In this document: positions 34,183 to 47,148 of the stretch, one piece after another
Layout of the letters: every line of letters begins with the position of its first letter
How positions within the stretch are numbered: the stretch's first letter is position 1
Origin: Perilla frutescens
Lineage: Eukaryota; Streptophyta; Magnoliopsida; Lamiales; Lamiaceae
Assembly (NCBI GenBank): GCA_026008535.1
Contig: BRKX01000019.1
Span: 697,001 to 761,000 of the forward strand
Direction of reading: 5' to 3'
Length of the DNA stretch: 64,000 nucleotides
Program-made: the position numbers and the translations under genes
Notes under the pieces: model-generated
Told to the model about the DNA's origin: nothing
Seen by the model: the letters and a program-made list of their open reading frames with translations, nothing else
Databases searched by the model: none

Positions 34183-34545
34183 AATGAAGGGTCGACTTCC
34201 AAAAGATATGTTGAGAGGTATTTTTCAAGATTGCCTCTTGAAAAGCTCTCCAAGTGCAGAGTAATATCAAAGGAATGGAAAACTCATATCGAAAGTGTTA
34301 AGTTCTTGAGGTTCCATCTAGCGAGATCAGCCCCTATGTTGGCTGTGTTGAGGAGTGGTCAAAACTCGAGTTGCTGCCAAATTTACAAGCTTTTCGATCG
34401 AGTGGTGGAAGACGATGGTGATCAACACTACCTTGCACAAACAAGGTCAGTTTTCCCTCACCGTGCAAAAATATGGTGGTCTACTACTATTCATTTGATG
34501 ATATTAGAGCAAAGTGGAGCAAGGTATTTGATAGAAGTTTGGTAA
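34183..34545 (+). pseudogene. F-box gene 5' fragment, copy 2
   Basis: A near-copy of 32641-33018. It has the same frameshift near the start (the F-box beginning is in one frame and SRLPLEKLSKCRV in the next) but lacks the later insertion, so a longer frame remains through SARYLIE-like GARYLIEVW. Because both copies share the first lesion, the duplication came after the gene had died. Confidence 0.75.
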
Positions 34546-36060
34546 AGATTGTGGTAAGGTATGAAGGGATGGTAGGACTTGATGTATGTATATCTAGGTT
34601 AGCAAATGGATGAAGAGAGAGTAGGATTAGGGTGAAATGTTATGACTTATTATTTATATTCTACTTCAAATGATACAAGGTTATATTTATACTAAAAAAA
34701 AAATGTTAGATAATTCTCTAGAATTTCTATCATATTAATATTTGAGAAATCTCTAGATTTCACTTTATACTTCTTATCTAATAATTTCTAGAATATTCTA
34801 TACATGGAATATTCTAGATACATCATCTATGCATAAGAATACTTCGGCATATTCTATAACATTCTAGAAAGTTCATCTTTAGTATATTTTAAAATATTCT
34901 AGAATGATCATCTTTAGCATATTCTAAAATTTTCTAGAATGTGCATCAATTTTCATCACTCCCCCTTGACGCCCATTTTGATAATTCCAAGTTTTTTTTC
35001 ATGTATAACCCAAATACTAACTAATTCACACACGATTTGAATTATTTTATGTTTATTTTTAAAATGGAGATAGATTAATTAAAGTGATTTAGAAAAAATA
35101 TCTGCAGTTTTAAAAGCCGGTTTTTTTCTGACGGGACTGCTGATTATATAAGTTTTTTTTTAATTTATTAATTACTTTTTTGGGCAAAATATATTGATAA
35201 GTATTTAATATATAGGGTAATGAATTCATTTGTTAAGAATTAGTTTTCTCAATTATATATATGATTTAAGTGTAATACTCCTATAATAGTATATCATATT
35301 TACAGTAAATATCAAACTACACGAATTTATTACTATTTATTCAAATTTATTTTCACACCATTTTTTCTTTTTCTTTTTGGCCTTCTCATTCTTCTTCTTC
35401 CTTTTTTTTACTAGTAAATGTTCGAATCCATTAAGCTTGCACCCGGCCATTAACTTAATTACTTTTCCGAATTAAATTAATTAAGAGTCTAAAAATTATA
35501 ATATATATAAGCAGACATTTTTTTTTTCTAAATTTAACTCGTTAAAATTTAAAGAATTCGAATAATATGCTAGTACTTACCAAATACTTGAAAATAAGAA
35601 TAACCAAGCATGCATAAATTTAATTAACAAGTTTGCTCAAAAATAAAATAAAACTAGTTAACAAGAAAAGTAAAGGAAATGAAGATTTAGGTGGGAAGGT
35701 GTTACTAAATCTATAGGGTGTGTATTATAAATACACTTTTTTTCCCTTACGCTAGAAATATGCACACGCTTTGCACGTTTTAAAAATACTTGTACTATTT
35801 TTAAGAAACTAGTATTACATCCCGTGCAAATATACATATTTTAAGAAACTAATTTTAAAAGAAAAGTATTACTTATACTAAATATAAATAAATTTTTATA
35901 TATCATTATTATTAGACATTTCACTTCAGGATCACCAAGCAGACCATGCTGCAATGGATATATCGAGTGGTTAATTAATTAATTAGCTCATGTGAACTAA
36001 TGCATTGTTAACCTTATCAACTAGCATGCATGGTAAGTAGTAGACATGATTAAATCTTAT
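34546..36060. other. AT-rich spacer with a Helitron-like terminus
   Basis: No gene seen. TTCTAGAATATTCTA-type short repeats fill 34715-34950. At about 35808-35835 the minus strand reads GCACGGGATGTAATACTAGT. This resembles a worn Helitron 3' end (half a hairpin, then CTAG|T), but the hairpin's other half is missing. Confidence 0.4.
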
Positions 36061-36064
36061 AATT

Positions 36065-36172
36065 TTGAAGTAATTAAATCTTATAATTTTGATATATCTT
36101 ACTAAAAGTTAAAATAATATATATTCACGTCGCATCATTATGATGATGATGATGATTTACTTTTTAGTTTTG
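36065..36172 (+). repeat. Direct repeat, copy 1 (partner at 37120-37227)
   Basis: GATATATCTTACTAAAAGTT through GTCGCATCATTATGATGA to TTACTTTTTAGTTTTGATA is shared with 37120-37227. The copies differ in the length of the GAT run and at a few bases. Confidence 0.8.
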
Positions 36173-36339
36173 ATATAGTAAAATTATTGAGATTGAACTG
36201 CAAATTAATATCTTCAGATAGAAATGGAGGGGGCGGAGAGAGAGAGTTAATTAGAGTGAGGGTGAGGGTGATGAGAAAAAAAATTTAAGCATAGAAAGCG
36301 CAAATCTCTCGCTAAGCCTGTCATCTAGTCCACTTTTCA

Positions 36340-36700
36340 TGTCTCACTATTGTATCCCACTATAAAATTTAATATTTTAAAAATATTTATTATAAAAATA
36401 AATTTTATCATAGTATTGCAAATCATAATCAACATTTATTGTTAAAAATTATATACCTTACTTGCAGAATAATCAATCATATTAATCAATTATATTAACT
36501 AAAAATAATAAATAAATATTAAAAATAATATAAATCCTAATTGGGTGGAATGAACCCTAAATAATAATTATAAAATTAAACTAAACCCTAACAAATTGAA
36601 ATTGAAGAAAAAATTGATGGAAATTGAATAAAAATCAAAATGGGACGCCAAATGGAATAGAGAAAAGTGGGATTGAGGATTTTATTTCACCCCTATTTGT
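36340..36700. repeat. Member of a dispersed MITE-like family
   Basis: Shares long stretches with 54720-55080, including TTTAATATTTTAAAAA, AATAAATTTTATCATAGTAT and AACCCTAAATAATAATTATA-like text. Its inner part also resembles the arm of the MULE-like MITE at 38127-38497 (AATTGGGT, AACCCTAAATAATAA). Non-coding; ends not defined. Confidence 0.6.
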
Positions 36701-37119
36701 AAGTAACATGTATTAAATTTTGATCTATTTTTTTCTAATTTTTTTTATTAATTTTGCGTGTGTACTTAAATTTCTACAACGCCGTGTTTGCTCTTTTTAG
36801 CTAGGTACATGCGTCCTTCAATTCGGTTGTAATAAACGTTACAATATAGTCAACATTAATTGAAAATACAGTAAGATTCATTAATTAATAACGTGACAGA
36901 AAATTATTGATAAGAATATATTACAAATTTGGTTAAACTACAAATAATACGATGTGCATTCACAATCTACTATTGAAAACGAGTCGATCTACTGATTAAA
37001 ATGCTTTATATTGCAAAAAAATAGGCACATGCAGTTTTTTAATATATCTGCAAACCACATTATTCAGTACAATGAAGGTTCTGAACCTTCAACCAATGAG
37101 ACTGTGACAAAAAAAATGA

Positions 37120-37275
37120 AGTAATTAAATCTTTTAATTTTGATATATCTTACTAAAAGTTAAAATAATATATATTAACGTCGCATCATTATGATGAGGA
37201 TCATTTACTTTTTAGTTTTGATAGAAAGAGAAAATAATAAGAAAGAGGACCTTGCTGTTGGGACGGAGGGAGTAA
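37120..37275 (+). repeat. Direct repeat copy 2, followed by a solo Stowaway-like end
   Basis: Copy of 36065-36172, followed at about 37257-37272 by GGGACGGAGGGAGTA, one end of a Stowaway MITE with its TA. No opposite end was found. Confidence 0.6.
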
Positions 37276-37317
37276 CTAAATATGAACTACAAAAGATATA
37301 ACTTAACAGACTAATTA

Positions 37318-37690
37318 ATTTGTAATTTGCTGCTTTATTCCTCTCTGATAAACTCGAAACCTCGGCGGATCGTTATCAACTTCTCCCCTATTGAAAACAA
37401 CCTTGTCCTCAAGGCTGAATTGCGGAAATTGCCCTTTAACGTCAACCTCGTCAAACCAAGTGGCCTCATCAACACTTTGATTCTTCCATCTCATCAGAAC
37501 CTGACGAACTTCAGCTCCGTCCTGTGGAAGGACACGTGTACGGACAACATACTCTGGCACATAAGGCAGCTCCTATAATATCAACTCTCGAGGGAGTGTT
37601 CTAGCCTCCACGTGTTCTCCCTTAAGAGCTTTCAATTGCGAGATGTGGAAGACTGGATGAATGCGGGTGTCCTCAGGCAAAACCAAATAT
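37318..37690 (-). pseudogene. Ty3/gypsy chromovirus integrase C-terminus (chromodomain)
   Basis: The minus strand reads HPVFHISQLK, then, after an in-frame TAG, VLMRWKNQSVDEATW and FPQFSLEDKVVF. This is the junction of integrase C-terminus and chromodomain found at the 3' end of chromovirus polyproteins (Tekay/CRM-like). Only about 120 codons remain. No LTRs or other pol parts are visible. It is a small dead remnant. Confidence 0.85.
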
Positions 37691-38126
37691 ATATTCATCT
37701 TACGTATTATTATTGTAAATCATATATAACAGAACTCGTGATCATATAGACTATAGAGATGTTCGACTGTTTCTTTTTTCTTCTCCTTGTATTTTCGTGT
37801 TATCTCACAAATAAATTGTACAAATAAAAAAAAGGTAATCCAGACCTAAAAATTACGGATTTCATGAGAAAGAATTGGGCATCATCAAAACCCATAAATT
37901 GCTATCTTGAACGCCCTCATCTCATGCACTGCATGAAAGCTTCAAACTCAACATAGTATTCAAGGTCTAGTCGTCGATTGAACCACTTGTTACATCTCAT
38001 CAAACCTTTTTACCGTTTAGCTTGATTTGATAAACTCTTTATCCATTTGGTTCAATTCACAATATATTTTTTCCCAAAATAAAAATTGAGTCCTTTTTAC
38101 ATATTTTCGAAGTCCCGTAAATATAT

Positions 38127-38497
38127 CGGATGAAATTCTCTACTACACTTTATGCAACACTTGGTGCTATATAATTCAATTTATTAATTTTTCTTTGATT
38201 TTTTTAATTCAATTTCAATTTATTATGCTTTAATTTAATTTTGCACTTATTATTTATGGCTCATCCTACCAAATTAGGGTATATAATTATTTTTTCAATA
38301 TTATATTTCATTTTCTGATTAATAATTGATTATTTCGTAAAAAAATTAATTATATGCTCTAATTGGGTAGGACGAACCCTAAATAATAAGTGTAAAATTA
38401 AATTAAAGCATAATAAATTGAAATTGAATTAAAAAAATCAAAGAAAAATTAATAAATTGAATTGTGTAGCACCAAGTGTAGCAGAGAATTTCATCCG
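38127..38497. mobile_element. MULE-type MITE with long inverted repeats
   Basis: A 371-base non-coding element with arms of about 170 bases. The left end is CGGATGAAATTCTC and the right end is its complement. It is flanked by perfect 9-base direct repeats TAAATATAT at 38118-38126 and 38498-38506. Long TIRs with a 9-base target duplication indicate a Mutator-like origin. Confidence 0.88.
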
Positions 38498-38849
38498 TAA
38501 ATATATTGATGTCATTTTTATTAAATTAAGATAGAAAATGTGATATGTTGGGATGCCTTGAAGCACGCTAGAATCAAATGCGATATGCCCAACATCATTA
38601 TTTTTGGGCTTTTTTCTTTCTTTCTGAATTTTAACTTATTTCATAAACCTAGTCTATTAGGATATATTTACAGAGTTATAAATAAATTAATAAATTATTT
38701 AGGATTTTCTGAGTTATACAAATAAATTAATAAATTATTTTATTCTGTGATTTATATTCGCACGTTTAATAAAAAGTCCACTCTTTCTGATCCGTGAATG
38801 TAGTAGTTAACACAATATTAGTGAATTGAACCCGTAAATATTGTGTATT

Positions 38850-39075
38850 TCACTATTGTATGTGTTCAAAATTATAACTATTTTATATAATGAACGTAGT
38901 AGTTAACACAATATAATTATTGTACATGTTCTAAATTATAATTATTTTATATTATTTATTTAAGGTTCCCGTTCATGTATTGTGTATTTCACTATTGTAT
39001 GTGTTTAAAATTATAATTATTTTATATAATGAACGTAGTAATTAACACAATATAATATATGTAAGGTTCCCGTTT
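38850..39075 (+). repeat. Tandemly duplicated spacer segment
   Basis: Blocks with TATATAATGAACGTAGTA, TTAACACAATATAAT, CACTATTGTATGTGTT and AAGGTTCCCGTT occur two or three times in order, with a period of roughly 115-140 bases. Confidence 0.7.
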
Positions 39076-40040
39076 ATGATCTAGTGAGCCGTAAGTTCAC
39101 ATTTCCCCCACATTATTTTTTCGGAAAATTTTATTTGGGCTGAATTCGGGGATTTTCGTGGGCTTTGTTTCCGCAGTCATGGATTGCAAAATAAATTGCT
39201 ATTGCAAATAAAATAAATTAAATTTCCCATCTTTATTTTATTTTGATTTTTAATAAATCGATTATCACCATATTTGCTACATATGGTTTTGAGATTGGAG
39301 CGAAATTTATAAGCTTTGGTTATGGAAAACCGAAATTATATCACTAACCATATTTATTTATTTTGAGGGAGGAGATTATTATGAAAAATTTCGATATATT
39401 AGTTCAGTTTACCATGTATAAATATTCACTCGTCGCAAAACAATATAATGAAGTAAATATTTATACGTATTGCCCGAACATGAAGAGTTGTCAAAATAAA
39501 GGTACAAAATAAGACAACCGATGCCTTTAATTGCAATTACTACTTACGTGCAAATGAACAACAACAAAACACGTGTTCGCAAGACGACGATAAATTTTAT
39601 TTTCCATGTAAATCCGATTTAGTACAACAGCATTATAGAAACAAGGGATATGGAGATAATAGCACAATAAGAATCAATAAATTATTATAACTATTCTGAA
39701 CCATCAGTGCGATTACCAATATAACAGATTACACACGTAAAAACAGTACGTACGTATAAAATCGCGAATAATTTTATTATATAAATAAACATTTACCCAA
39801 CCCTATACTAAATACAAAAAATATGAAATTACATGTTTTTCAATCTCCTTCAATTTATTTCAAAAGATTGCCATTATAATTCTCAAATCATATAATTATA
39901 AATACCCCCACACAAATCAAATATTTACCCCAAATCATATGATTTTTATTCTCTTCCATAGCAACAAATTCAAGGAAAGGTCAAATTTTGAAAGGGTGAA
40001 ATAGTAATTTCACATTGGCAAAATCTATATCCAGGTGTTG
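39076..40040. other. Spacer before the ARID gene, no gene seen
   Basis: AT-rich sequence without recognisable coding or RNA content. The promoter of the downstream gene presumably lies in its last few hundred bases, but I could not pick out a TATA box with confidence. Confidence 0.45.
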
Positions 40041-40074
40041 TTACATCGCTCTTTTGAACTAGGCAACCGCAGAA

Positions 40075-40415
40075 GCAGGGGCTCTCTCCGTGCTCTCTCT
40101 CTCTCTCTCTCTCTCCGGCGTTTGAAGGTGCTTTCTCTCTCTACCTCTGCCCTAACGATTTCGCCGTACCGCAGTTAAACACATGTAATCGTTGCTTACC
40201 ATATAAACAAAAGCTGCCTTCATTACAATTTTTTGTTAATTTTTTTTATGCCTTTTAAGGAATTTTTGGACTGGAATTTTGTAGCAGGAATTTGCACACA
40301 CTCTCCTAATTTTGCTCGAACTGACGGATAAATTGAGCCAAACCCTAGATTTGATTGCATCGCCATTACGACGTGGACGAGCTCTGGCCCCCTCCGTCGA
40401 CGCGACTTGTTTCAG
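40075..40415 (+). promoter_or_regulatory. Probable 5' untranslated exon of the ARID gene
   Basis: A pyrimidine-rich leader with a CT microsatellite (about 40096-40117) ends at a donor-like TTTCAG|GTGACA near 40415. An acceptor-like CGAATAG precedes the coding start by a few bases (about 40830). An intron within the leader is therefore likely; the transcription start is not determined. Confidence 0.45.
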
Positions 40416-40840
40416 GTGACAGCTCTCGCCCGTTTGCCTGCATGAGTTTGTGAACGTATATTGAATTTGCTGCTGCATGTGAATCTGGAATTTGAATTGA
40501 CGGGATATTTGTTTTTACGGTGTTTTTTTTTTTTTGCGCTTCCGCCCACTGAATTGTTTACGGGGTTCTGTTCATGCAAGAAAGTTGATTTTTTTTATTG
40601 TTACTTTTGGAGGAATTAGGGTTTAGAACTGCTGCGATTGCTGTGAAGGATACATTCATCGGGAATTTATGTTTATGTTCTGCTATAAATGGTCGTGTAT
40701 CTATTATTTTTGTTTTGTACTTTTGTGGGCTTTTTTTCTTCTTTTTTTTGCCTTCCTTTTTTTTTTTCTCTTGATTGATGGGAGTGTCTATATTAAATAT
40801 CTGATGGTTGCAATCAAAATTTTCGAATAGAGATATCATA

Positions 40841-43800
40841 ATGGCTAACAAGGAAGTGGAAATGGAAGACACCCAAAAGCCTGATTCGGGTAATGGCATC
40901 AAAGAGTCTGAGGATAAAGTGCTTGACTCTAAGATTGAAATGGAAGGCAATGACCTTGCAGCTTCAGTTACTGCTGCAGGAAATGGAAATAAAAGCGAAA
41001 ATGGCGGTGATGACCTAAATAAATTGATTAATGAAGCAGAAGATCAGATAACTGCCATGAGTGAAGTGGAAGATAAAACGAACCATGAAAGTGAGACCAA
41101 TGAACCAATGTTGGTTGAGGGTATTGAGCCGGCAGGGGAACAAATTGATACCAAAAGTGTTGAGGGTGTTGAACCGACAGCGGAACAAATTGATACCAAA
41201 CGTGAGAATGAAGAGGCAATCGGCACCGAGGCTAATGCAGAAGTCCAAACTGCTGTTGGAAGTATTGTGGACAAACTAACTGATGCCGAGAATGAAGTGG
41301 TTGAAAAAAGTGATGCTAATGATGGGTTGAAAGAAGAAAATCCTGTGGAGAATGATGTTGAAGGTAAAAATCCTGTTAATGGTGAGGAGGGGGATTCTAG
41401 TGGTGATGTTGCAGTGGAAAAGCCCAATGACAGTAAGGAGGATGAAGGTTTTGTTAAACATGTTGAGAAAAAAGAAATGCCAAATGAAAATGCTGATAGC
41501 GGGGGTGATTCTATGGAAAATAGGGAACTTCAAACTGGATTATCTTCAAATGAAACTCCTCATGTCCAGAGCGACACATTAGATGAGGTTCCGCAGGGTG
41601 AGGACAATGAGATGGAGAATGCATCTAATGCAAATGAGGACAAATTAGTTAATGATGAACCAAAACAACAGGGTAAGGAAATAGTTCTTACTAGCCCTAT
41701 AATTGATGGGAATACCAAGAGTGTGGATACTGTAACCAGAATCGAAGGTAATGATTATTCTCTACAAAATCAGCGTGAAGCCACCACACCCAATTCCCTT
41801 GTCAGATACTTGCCTGCAAATATGGTGAACAATAGCGGAGAAGCAGACAAAACTGTTTATGCTCAAGCCACACTACCTCTGGTAATGATTAAATCACGAA
41901 AAAATAGTATAAATAAACTTATATTTAACCCCTTCCCCCTTAAATAAAATAAATAAATAAAGAGGCCAGATTGAAGAAACACCACCGGATTTCCGTTTCT
42001 AATAATCAATTTTCATTGTTAGATGGCAGAGAGTGATGATGGAACCCCAGAAGACCAAGCAGGATTCATAAGGGAACTTGAAGGCTTTTATCGCGAGAGG
42101 GCAATGGATTTTAAACCACCAAAATTTTATGGCCAACCATTAAATTGCCTGAAGTGAGTATTATTTGCATTTAATTTTATTGCTATGATTTTGTTTTTGG
42201 GTAATGGTTTGTTTGATTTTCTTATTGGCTTCTAGGTTATGGAGAGCTGTGATTAGATTGGGAGGTTATGACAGGGTACGTATTCCATAATATTTGCAAT
42301 GCACCTTTATTTTGCTGTCCTGTCATTATTTGTTGGCATTAAAGGCTTGGACTATGATGCCCATAAACAAATTTCAGGCATAAAACTGTTTATCTAGAGT
42401 TTGGTAGCATTAAATCGACTTGAGATAGTAATATCACTGTGCCTATGTGTTCTTCTCTATTATCAACCCCTCCTCCCTCCCACCCCACCCCCACCTTGTA
42501 AGGAGCTTGCCTAAAATTTCTCTCTCCCATAACTGAAATTTTGTATTTCGAATTTGAATCCCTGATAGGTAACTGGATCCAAGTTGTGGCGGCAGGTGGG
42601 AGAGTCATTTCATCCACCTAAGTAAGATTTTTTTCTCCTTTTCTTTTTCTTCTTTTTGGGGGAAATCTGATCATTCCTGTTGCTTGTCTTTGGCTTCGGA
42701 TATTGTCTTGAATTTACTTTTTAAGTAATTATCATGTGGAGTTACTCACGCTTTACCAAACGATTGTGATGTATGCTTTGTTGAAATTTCATCAATGATT
42801 TTAGATGGGATTTTCATTTGGCTTCCAATTAAGGAATCTTATGAATCCTCTACACCTTCGCATTCCATTTGTGTGATACTTATGTTCATACAGTGACTTA
42901 TAACGGCTTGAGTTTTCAGAAATGAATGAATTAAGTCTTGAAAGGTCATTCAGGGAACTTTTCTTTTCTTGGGCAGGACTTGTACAACAGTTTCATGGAC
43001 ATTCCGCATTTTCTATGAGAAGGTAACGATTTGAGCCCAGCTTCATATTTGTGTTTTTCTAACAGACATATTTATGTTCATCATGGAAAGACGTGGTCAA
43101 ATGTTCTGCTTGCACCTAATCCAGAATTGAAACAATTTGCATTCTCATTTCTGATTGTTCTTTTAACTACGTGGTTCTTATCTTCTTTGTTTATTAGTTA
43201 TAGTATAATCCTACCATTTTTCCGCTGAAATGACAATCGTTCATTTATATACATGCATCAGTCTCTTTTAGAATATGAAAGGCATAAGAGACAAAGTGGC
43301 GATCTTCAACTCCCAGTAGCAATTCTCCCTGAAGCTTCTGGTGCTGACAGTGAGGTGAGTTTGCATTATAGATTATTTTTTATTAAACCAAATTAAAATT
43401 TCCTGCACTTGTGTTTCGTGATGCAGTTTATCATGCATAAACTCCTAATGAATTATTTTATTTTTAAGAATGGAAGAGTAAACCTTTTCTTGTGACACAC
43501 ACAATTTTGTCTCACTGCAATCCTGCTTTTCGTGTTAACAATTCTGAACTTTTTGTTGCCTGCCAGAACAGGGTAAAATTAGGGATGAGCTATTTGCACC
43601 GCACAAATTTCTAAAACACCACCAAAATCTTCCTAAAATCTTCCCCTCGTGTAATGAATTTTAGGGGTGTACTCAAAAAAATATGCGGTGCAAATAGTCA
43701 GGCTTGTGAAATTATGATATTACTGCATCTGGGATGGGAGTTATTAGAATTTTAATAATGTTAACGAGACATATATAATGATTTCCTCACTATGCTAATA

Positions 43801-46800
43801 GATCATAGATGATAGATTGAGATTTTTGGAACTGGCTTTCATTTCTACAAGCAAGAAAACTTAATGACTTAAATATTCATCCTCCTTCCCTCCGTCTTCT
43901 ACCCTCCATCTCTCTTCTTAGTCTCTGCTTCCTTCTTTCTGGTGATATATGCCCCTATTGCTATTCTTGTGCCTTTATATCTATGCTGTCACCTTGCATA
44001 TTGTTTGCATCTGTTTAGATCTGTAGATTTATATCTATTTGTTTTTGCATAAAGATAAGTGCTTGTCATACATTTTGATAATTTCTAATGATCACACAGG
44101 GTAATGGCTATCAGGGATCTGGATCGGGAAGGGCTAGAAGAGATGCTGCTGCTCGTGCTATGCAAGGTTGGCATGTCCAGCGCCTTTTTGGTTATGGAGA
44201 AGTTGGTGAGCCTGCTATAAAGGTTTGTAAACTTATCACCTTGAATCCCATCTTTGGACTTCTGAATGCAGCAGTAGTTTTAATTCAATGTCCCCGCTTT
44301 ATGCATTGATAGGACAAGAACATTAACAATATCGCGAAGCGCGAAAAAAGCATCAAAAGCATTGGTAAACTATTTTCCTTTCAAATTTTAATGCAAATGC
44401 TCAAACATTGAATAACCTCGCGGAATGGATCTATTATGCGTTGTCTTAGTATCACTATCATCTTCTTTTTTAATTTTGGTTATTGTTGGTTTATTCTAAA
44501 TTGGACTTGTCGATTCAGCCTCACTCAAGCAGAAGAGACCAAATGAGGCGGAGCATCCAGTCAAGGCTGCTCGAACTGAAACAGCAAAGCAGTAAAGTCT
44601 TGATTCTGTTTGTACTTTCTATTGGTCTACTGATAGAATCAAATATTTACACATTCTTAGATTGCTCTAATCAAATCCAATTTAATTTCGGAGCCCCATG
44701 TACGGTGTGCCATCTTGGATATTCTTTGTGCTTCAACCTTCGCAATATTTCCCTTTCTCATATTTTAAGTTTGAAGTGCTTATGTCTTCTGTGTTTGTGA
44801 TTATGATTCTTGGGAACATATTATTTTTGTTCAAACTGAGTCTCCTCTTCTAATCATCTCATTTTTATCCATAAGTCTTTGATGGTATCTTCTGCCCAAA
44901 TTATCTAGTTGTCCTATTTGCACTTGCTGTGTACTTTATAGTTGTCACTAAAATCGTTCTATGCATATTGCAGCCACACTTCTGGTCTATGCATATCAAA
45001 TATTACCTCTTTGCCTTTTTTAGTGTGTCCTTGTGGAAGAGCTATAGGCAACTTTCTAAGCAAGCCACCAGTTTGTTTGCAGGCCAATGGTTTTGGACTT
45101 TTGGTTGGTTTCTAGGGTCCTTTTTTCTGCATATGTAGTAATCCTACTGCCTTCAGAGCTTCAGGCAGCAGAGTCCTATTAGCACTTGTTTAGTGTGTGG
45201 ATATATATAGGGTTCATGGTGAAATTGAGATCTCCTTTGCAAGTGATCTTCCCGTGCTAGCATTCAGTGTGAAAGATGGAAAGTGAAATGCTTCTCATTG
45301 TTGATTTTTTGCTTTGTTTTCAGCAATATTTTGTTTTATGTGTATTAATCTTCAATAGGGATCTCCTTGCAATGTAGTTAACCTTATGTTTGACCTTTGT
45401 TGCTTTCTTTGTATATTTGGCATAACATGGGTTTGGCTTCTTTGCCTGAATATTTAGGCTGAACATAAACTGGGGTGAATCTGGAATTAGAAATGTGATT
45501 ACTGCTTGCTTCTTCTTCCTTTTCTTCTTCATGTGGAAAATGCATGCATCATGTTTTTTCGGATAAGAAACAGATTGTTATCTGAAGTGAAATTGAATGC
45601 ACACCGTTATTCTATATTATGCATCATTTTATTTTTTTGTATTAGCTTTTAAATTTTTCAAAATTGATATTTGTTTGTAGGCTTGTGACATCAGTTGTTG
45701 ATATCGGGCCTCCTGCAGATTGGGTGAAGATCAATGTGCGCCAAATGGTACATTCTGCTTCAAATTCTTCTTTTCTCCCACTTCACATTGCACATGAAAT
45801 TACATGAAAAAAAATATGACCAACTACTCTTACTGCAGAAGGATTGTTTTGAGGTTTATGCACTGGTCCCAGGGCTTCTTCGTGAAGAGGTGTGCACTCT
45901 CTTTGACCTTTCATACCCTCCCCCCTTTGCTCCTGGAAAAGGAAAAAAAGAAGAGCGGGGGAGAGTCATTTTTCGATTGAAGCTATTTTTCATTCATATC
46001 TTGCTCTATATCGTTCCTTTCTATATCATATTGGGTTAATAAAATGTGTTACACAACAAAACTTTGTAATGCATCAACCATCTCTTGAGTGATTTTTAGT
46101 TTGCTATGGGTTTTGTGTATTTGAGTACATTGAGGTGTTTTGTCTACTTTGTAGTATCTGTAAGTGTATTAGATCATATTGTGGACATATTCAAACTTCA
46201 TTTTGAGTTTTCTAAACAACTGGTTCTGTGTAGTCATAGTTTTATATGGAAGCTGCTTATGCCATAAGTCTTCCTAAATGTTCTACCTGACAATATTCTA
46301 TTACTCAAATTGTTTCTGCTTTTTCCTAGTCATTTTTGGGAGTTGTGAATAACATGCTGCTCTCATGTCACTCTAAATCTACACATTCTGATCATATTTT
46401 CTGATGGTTACACTTAGAATAAAAAATTGTTGGTGATTATCTTCTTCCCGCAGCCATATACAGTGCACATTGTTATGATATCCCACATGATGCAGTCGCG
46501 TCTTCTTTGTGAAACTGTAAAATAACGATATGTAAATTGTTTGCTTAGGTGCGGGTCCAGTCAGATCCTGCTGGGCGATTGGTCATAACAGGTCAGCCAG
46601 AGCAAGTTGATAACCCCTGGGGTATTACACCATTCAAGAAGGTAACATTTCTATCATCTTCTGTTACTTTTGACATGCATATGGACCATACCATTTGTCC
46701 TTCCGACAACTGAGAAGCCGTAGTATTGTTTCATGCGTTCCATTTTCTTTAAATCAGAACAAGTTCCTATTCATAGTACCTTATTTCTAAGCCTAGACTG

Positions 46801-47148
46801 ACTAGTTTAGATATTAGCATGTGACATTTGTCTGATCCCGATTTCGTTTTATTTTTACTTCTGCTTCCCCTGTGCATTATTTTCTTTGCCGTTTCACTCT
46901 TTCACGGCATTATGACTGATACTTCACTGGGTATAACGAGCTCTCCTTTATTATTTAGTTGATTCTGCTGCCTGTATACATGAACATGAAAGTTCTTTTC
47001 CAAGAGGATCTATAAAAGCATATGACAACTCTTTGTTTTCTTCCAGGTGGTGAGCCTACCAGGAAGGATCGACCCACTTCAGACCTCAGCTGTCGTTAGC
47101 CTTCACGGACGCCTCTTTGTCCGCGTTCCTTTCGAGTCAAATAGCTAA
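40841..47148 (+). CDS. ARID plus HSP20-like domain protein (13 coding exons, 654 residues)
   Basis: Exons: 40841-41881, 42023-42153, 42236-42275, 42569-42621, 42977-43022, 43262-43354, 44100-44222, 44313-44364, 44519-44591, 45681-45747, 45839-45889, 46549-46641 and 47047-47148. All join in phase. Exon 1 alone encodes 347 residues of acidic, Glu/Asn/Asp-rich sequence with a near-repeat (VEGIEPAGEQIDTKS / VEGVEPTAEQIDTKR). The ARID DNA-binding fold follows (about residues 355-445: FYRERAMDFKPPKF, LWRAVIRLGGYDRV, LWRQVGESFHPPK). The C-terminus (about 560-654: WVKINVRQ, VYALVPGLLREEVRVQ, GRLFVRVPF) is an alpha-crystallin/HSP20-like domain. This pairing occurs in Arabidopsis ARID3/5/6-type nuclear proteins, some of which join chromatin-remodelling complexes. 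The start was set at the first ATG after the acceptor. Confidence 0.9.
42467..42495 (-). other. G-quadruplex-capable tract in ARID intron
   Basis: Plus-strand C-runs (CCCCTCCTCCCTCCCACC followed by CCACCCCC) give at least four G-runs of three or more on the minus strand with one- to two-base loops. It lies in the intron between coding exons 3 and 4. Confidence 0.6.
43590..43697. mobile_element. Small MITE in ARID intron 6
   Basis: Perfect 14-base inverted ends CTATTTGCACCGCA and TGCGGTGCAAATAG bound a 108-base non-coding segment. No clear target duplication, so the superfamily is open. Confidence 0.6.

Noticed and set aside
35808..35835. Second Helitron 3' end
   Set aside because: Only half the hairpin and the CTAG|T remain, and no matching 5' end was found. 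Mentioned in the spacer entry only.
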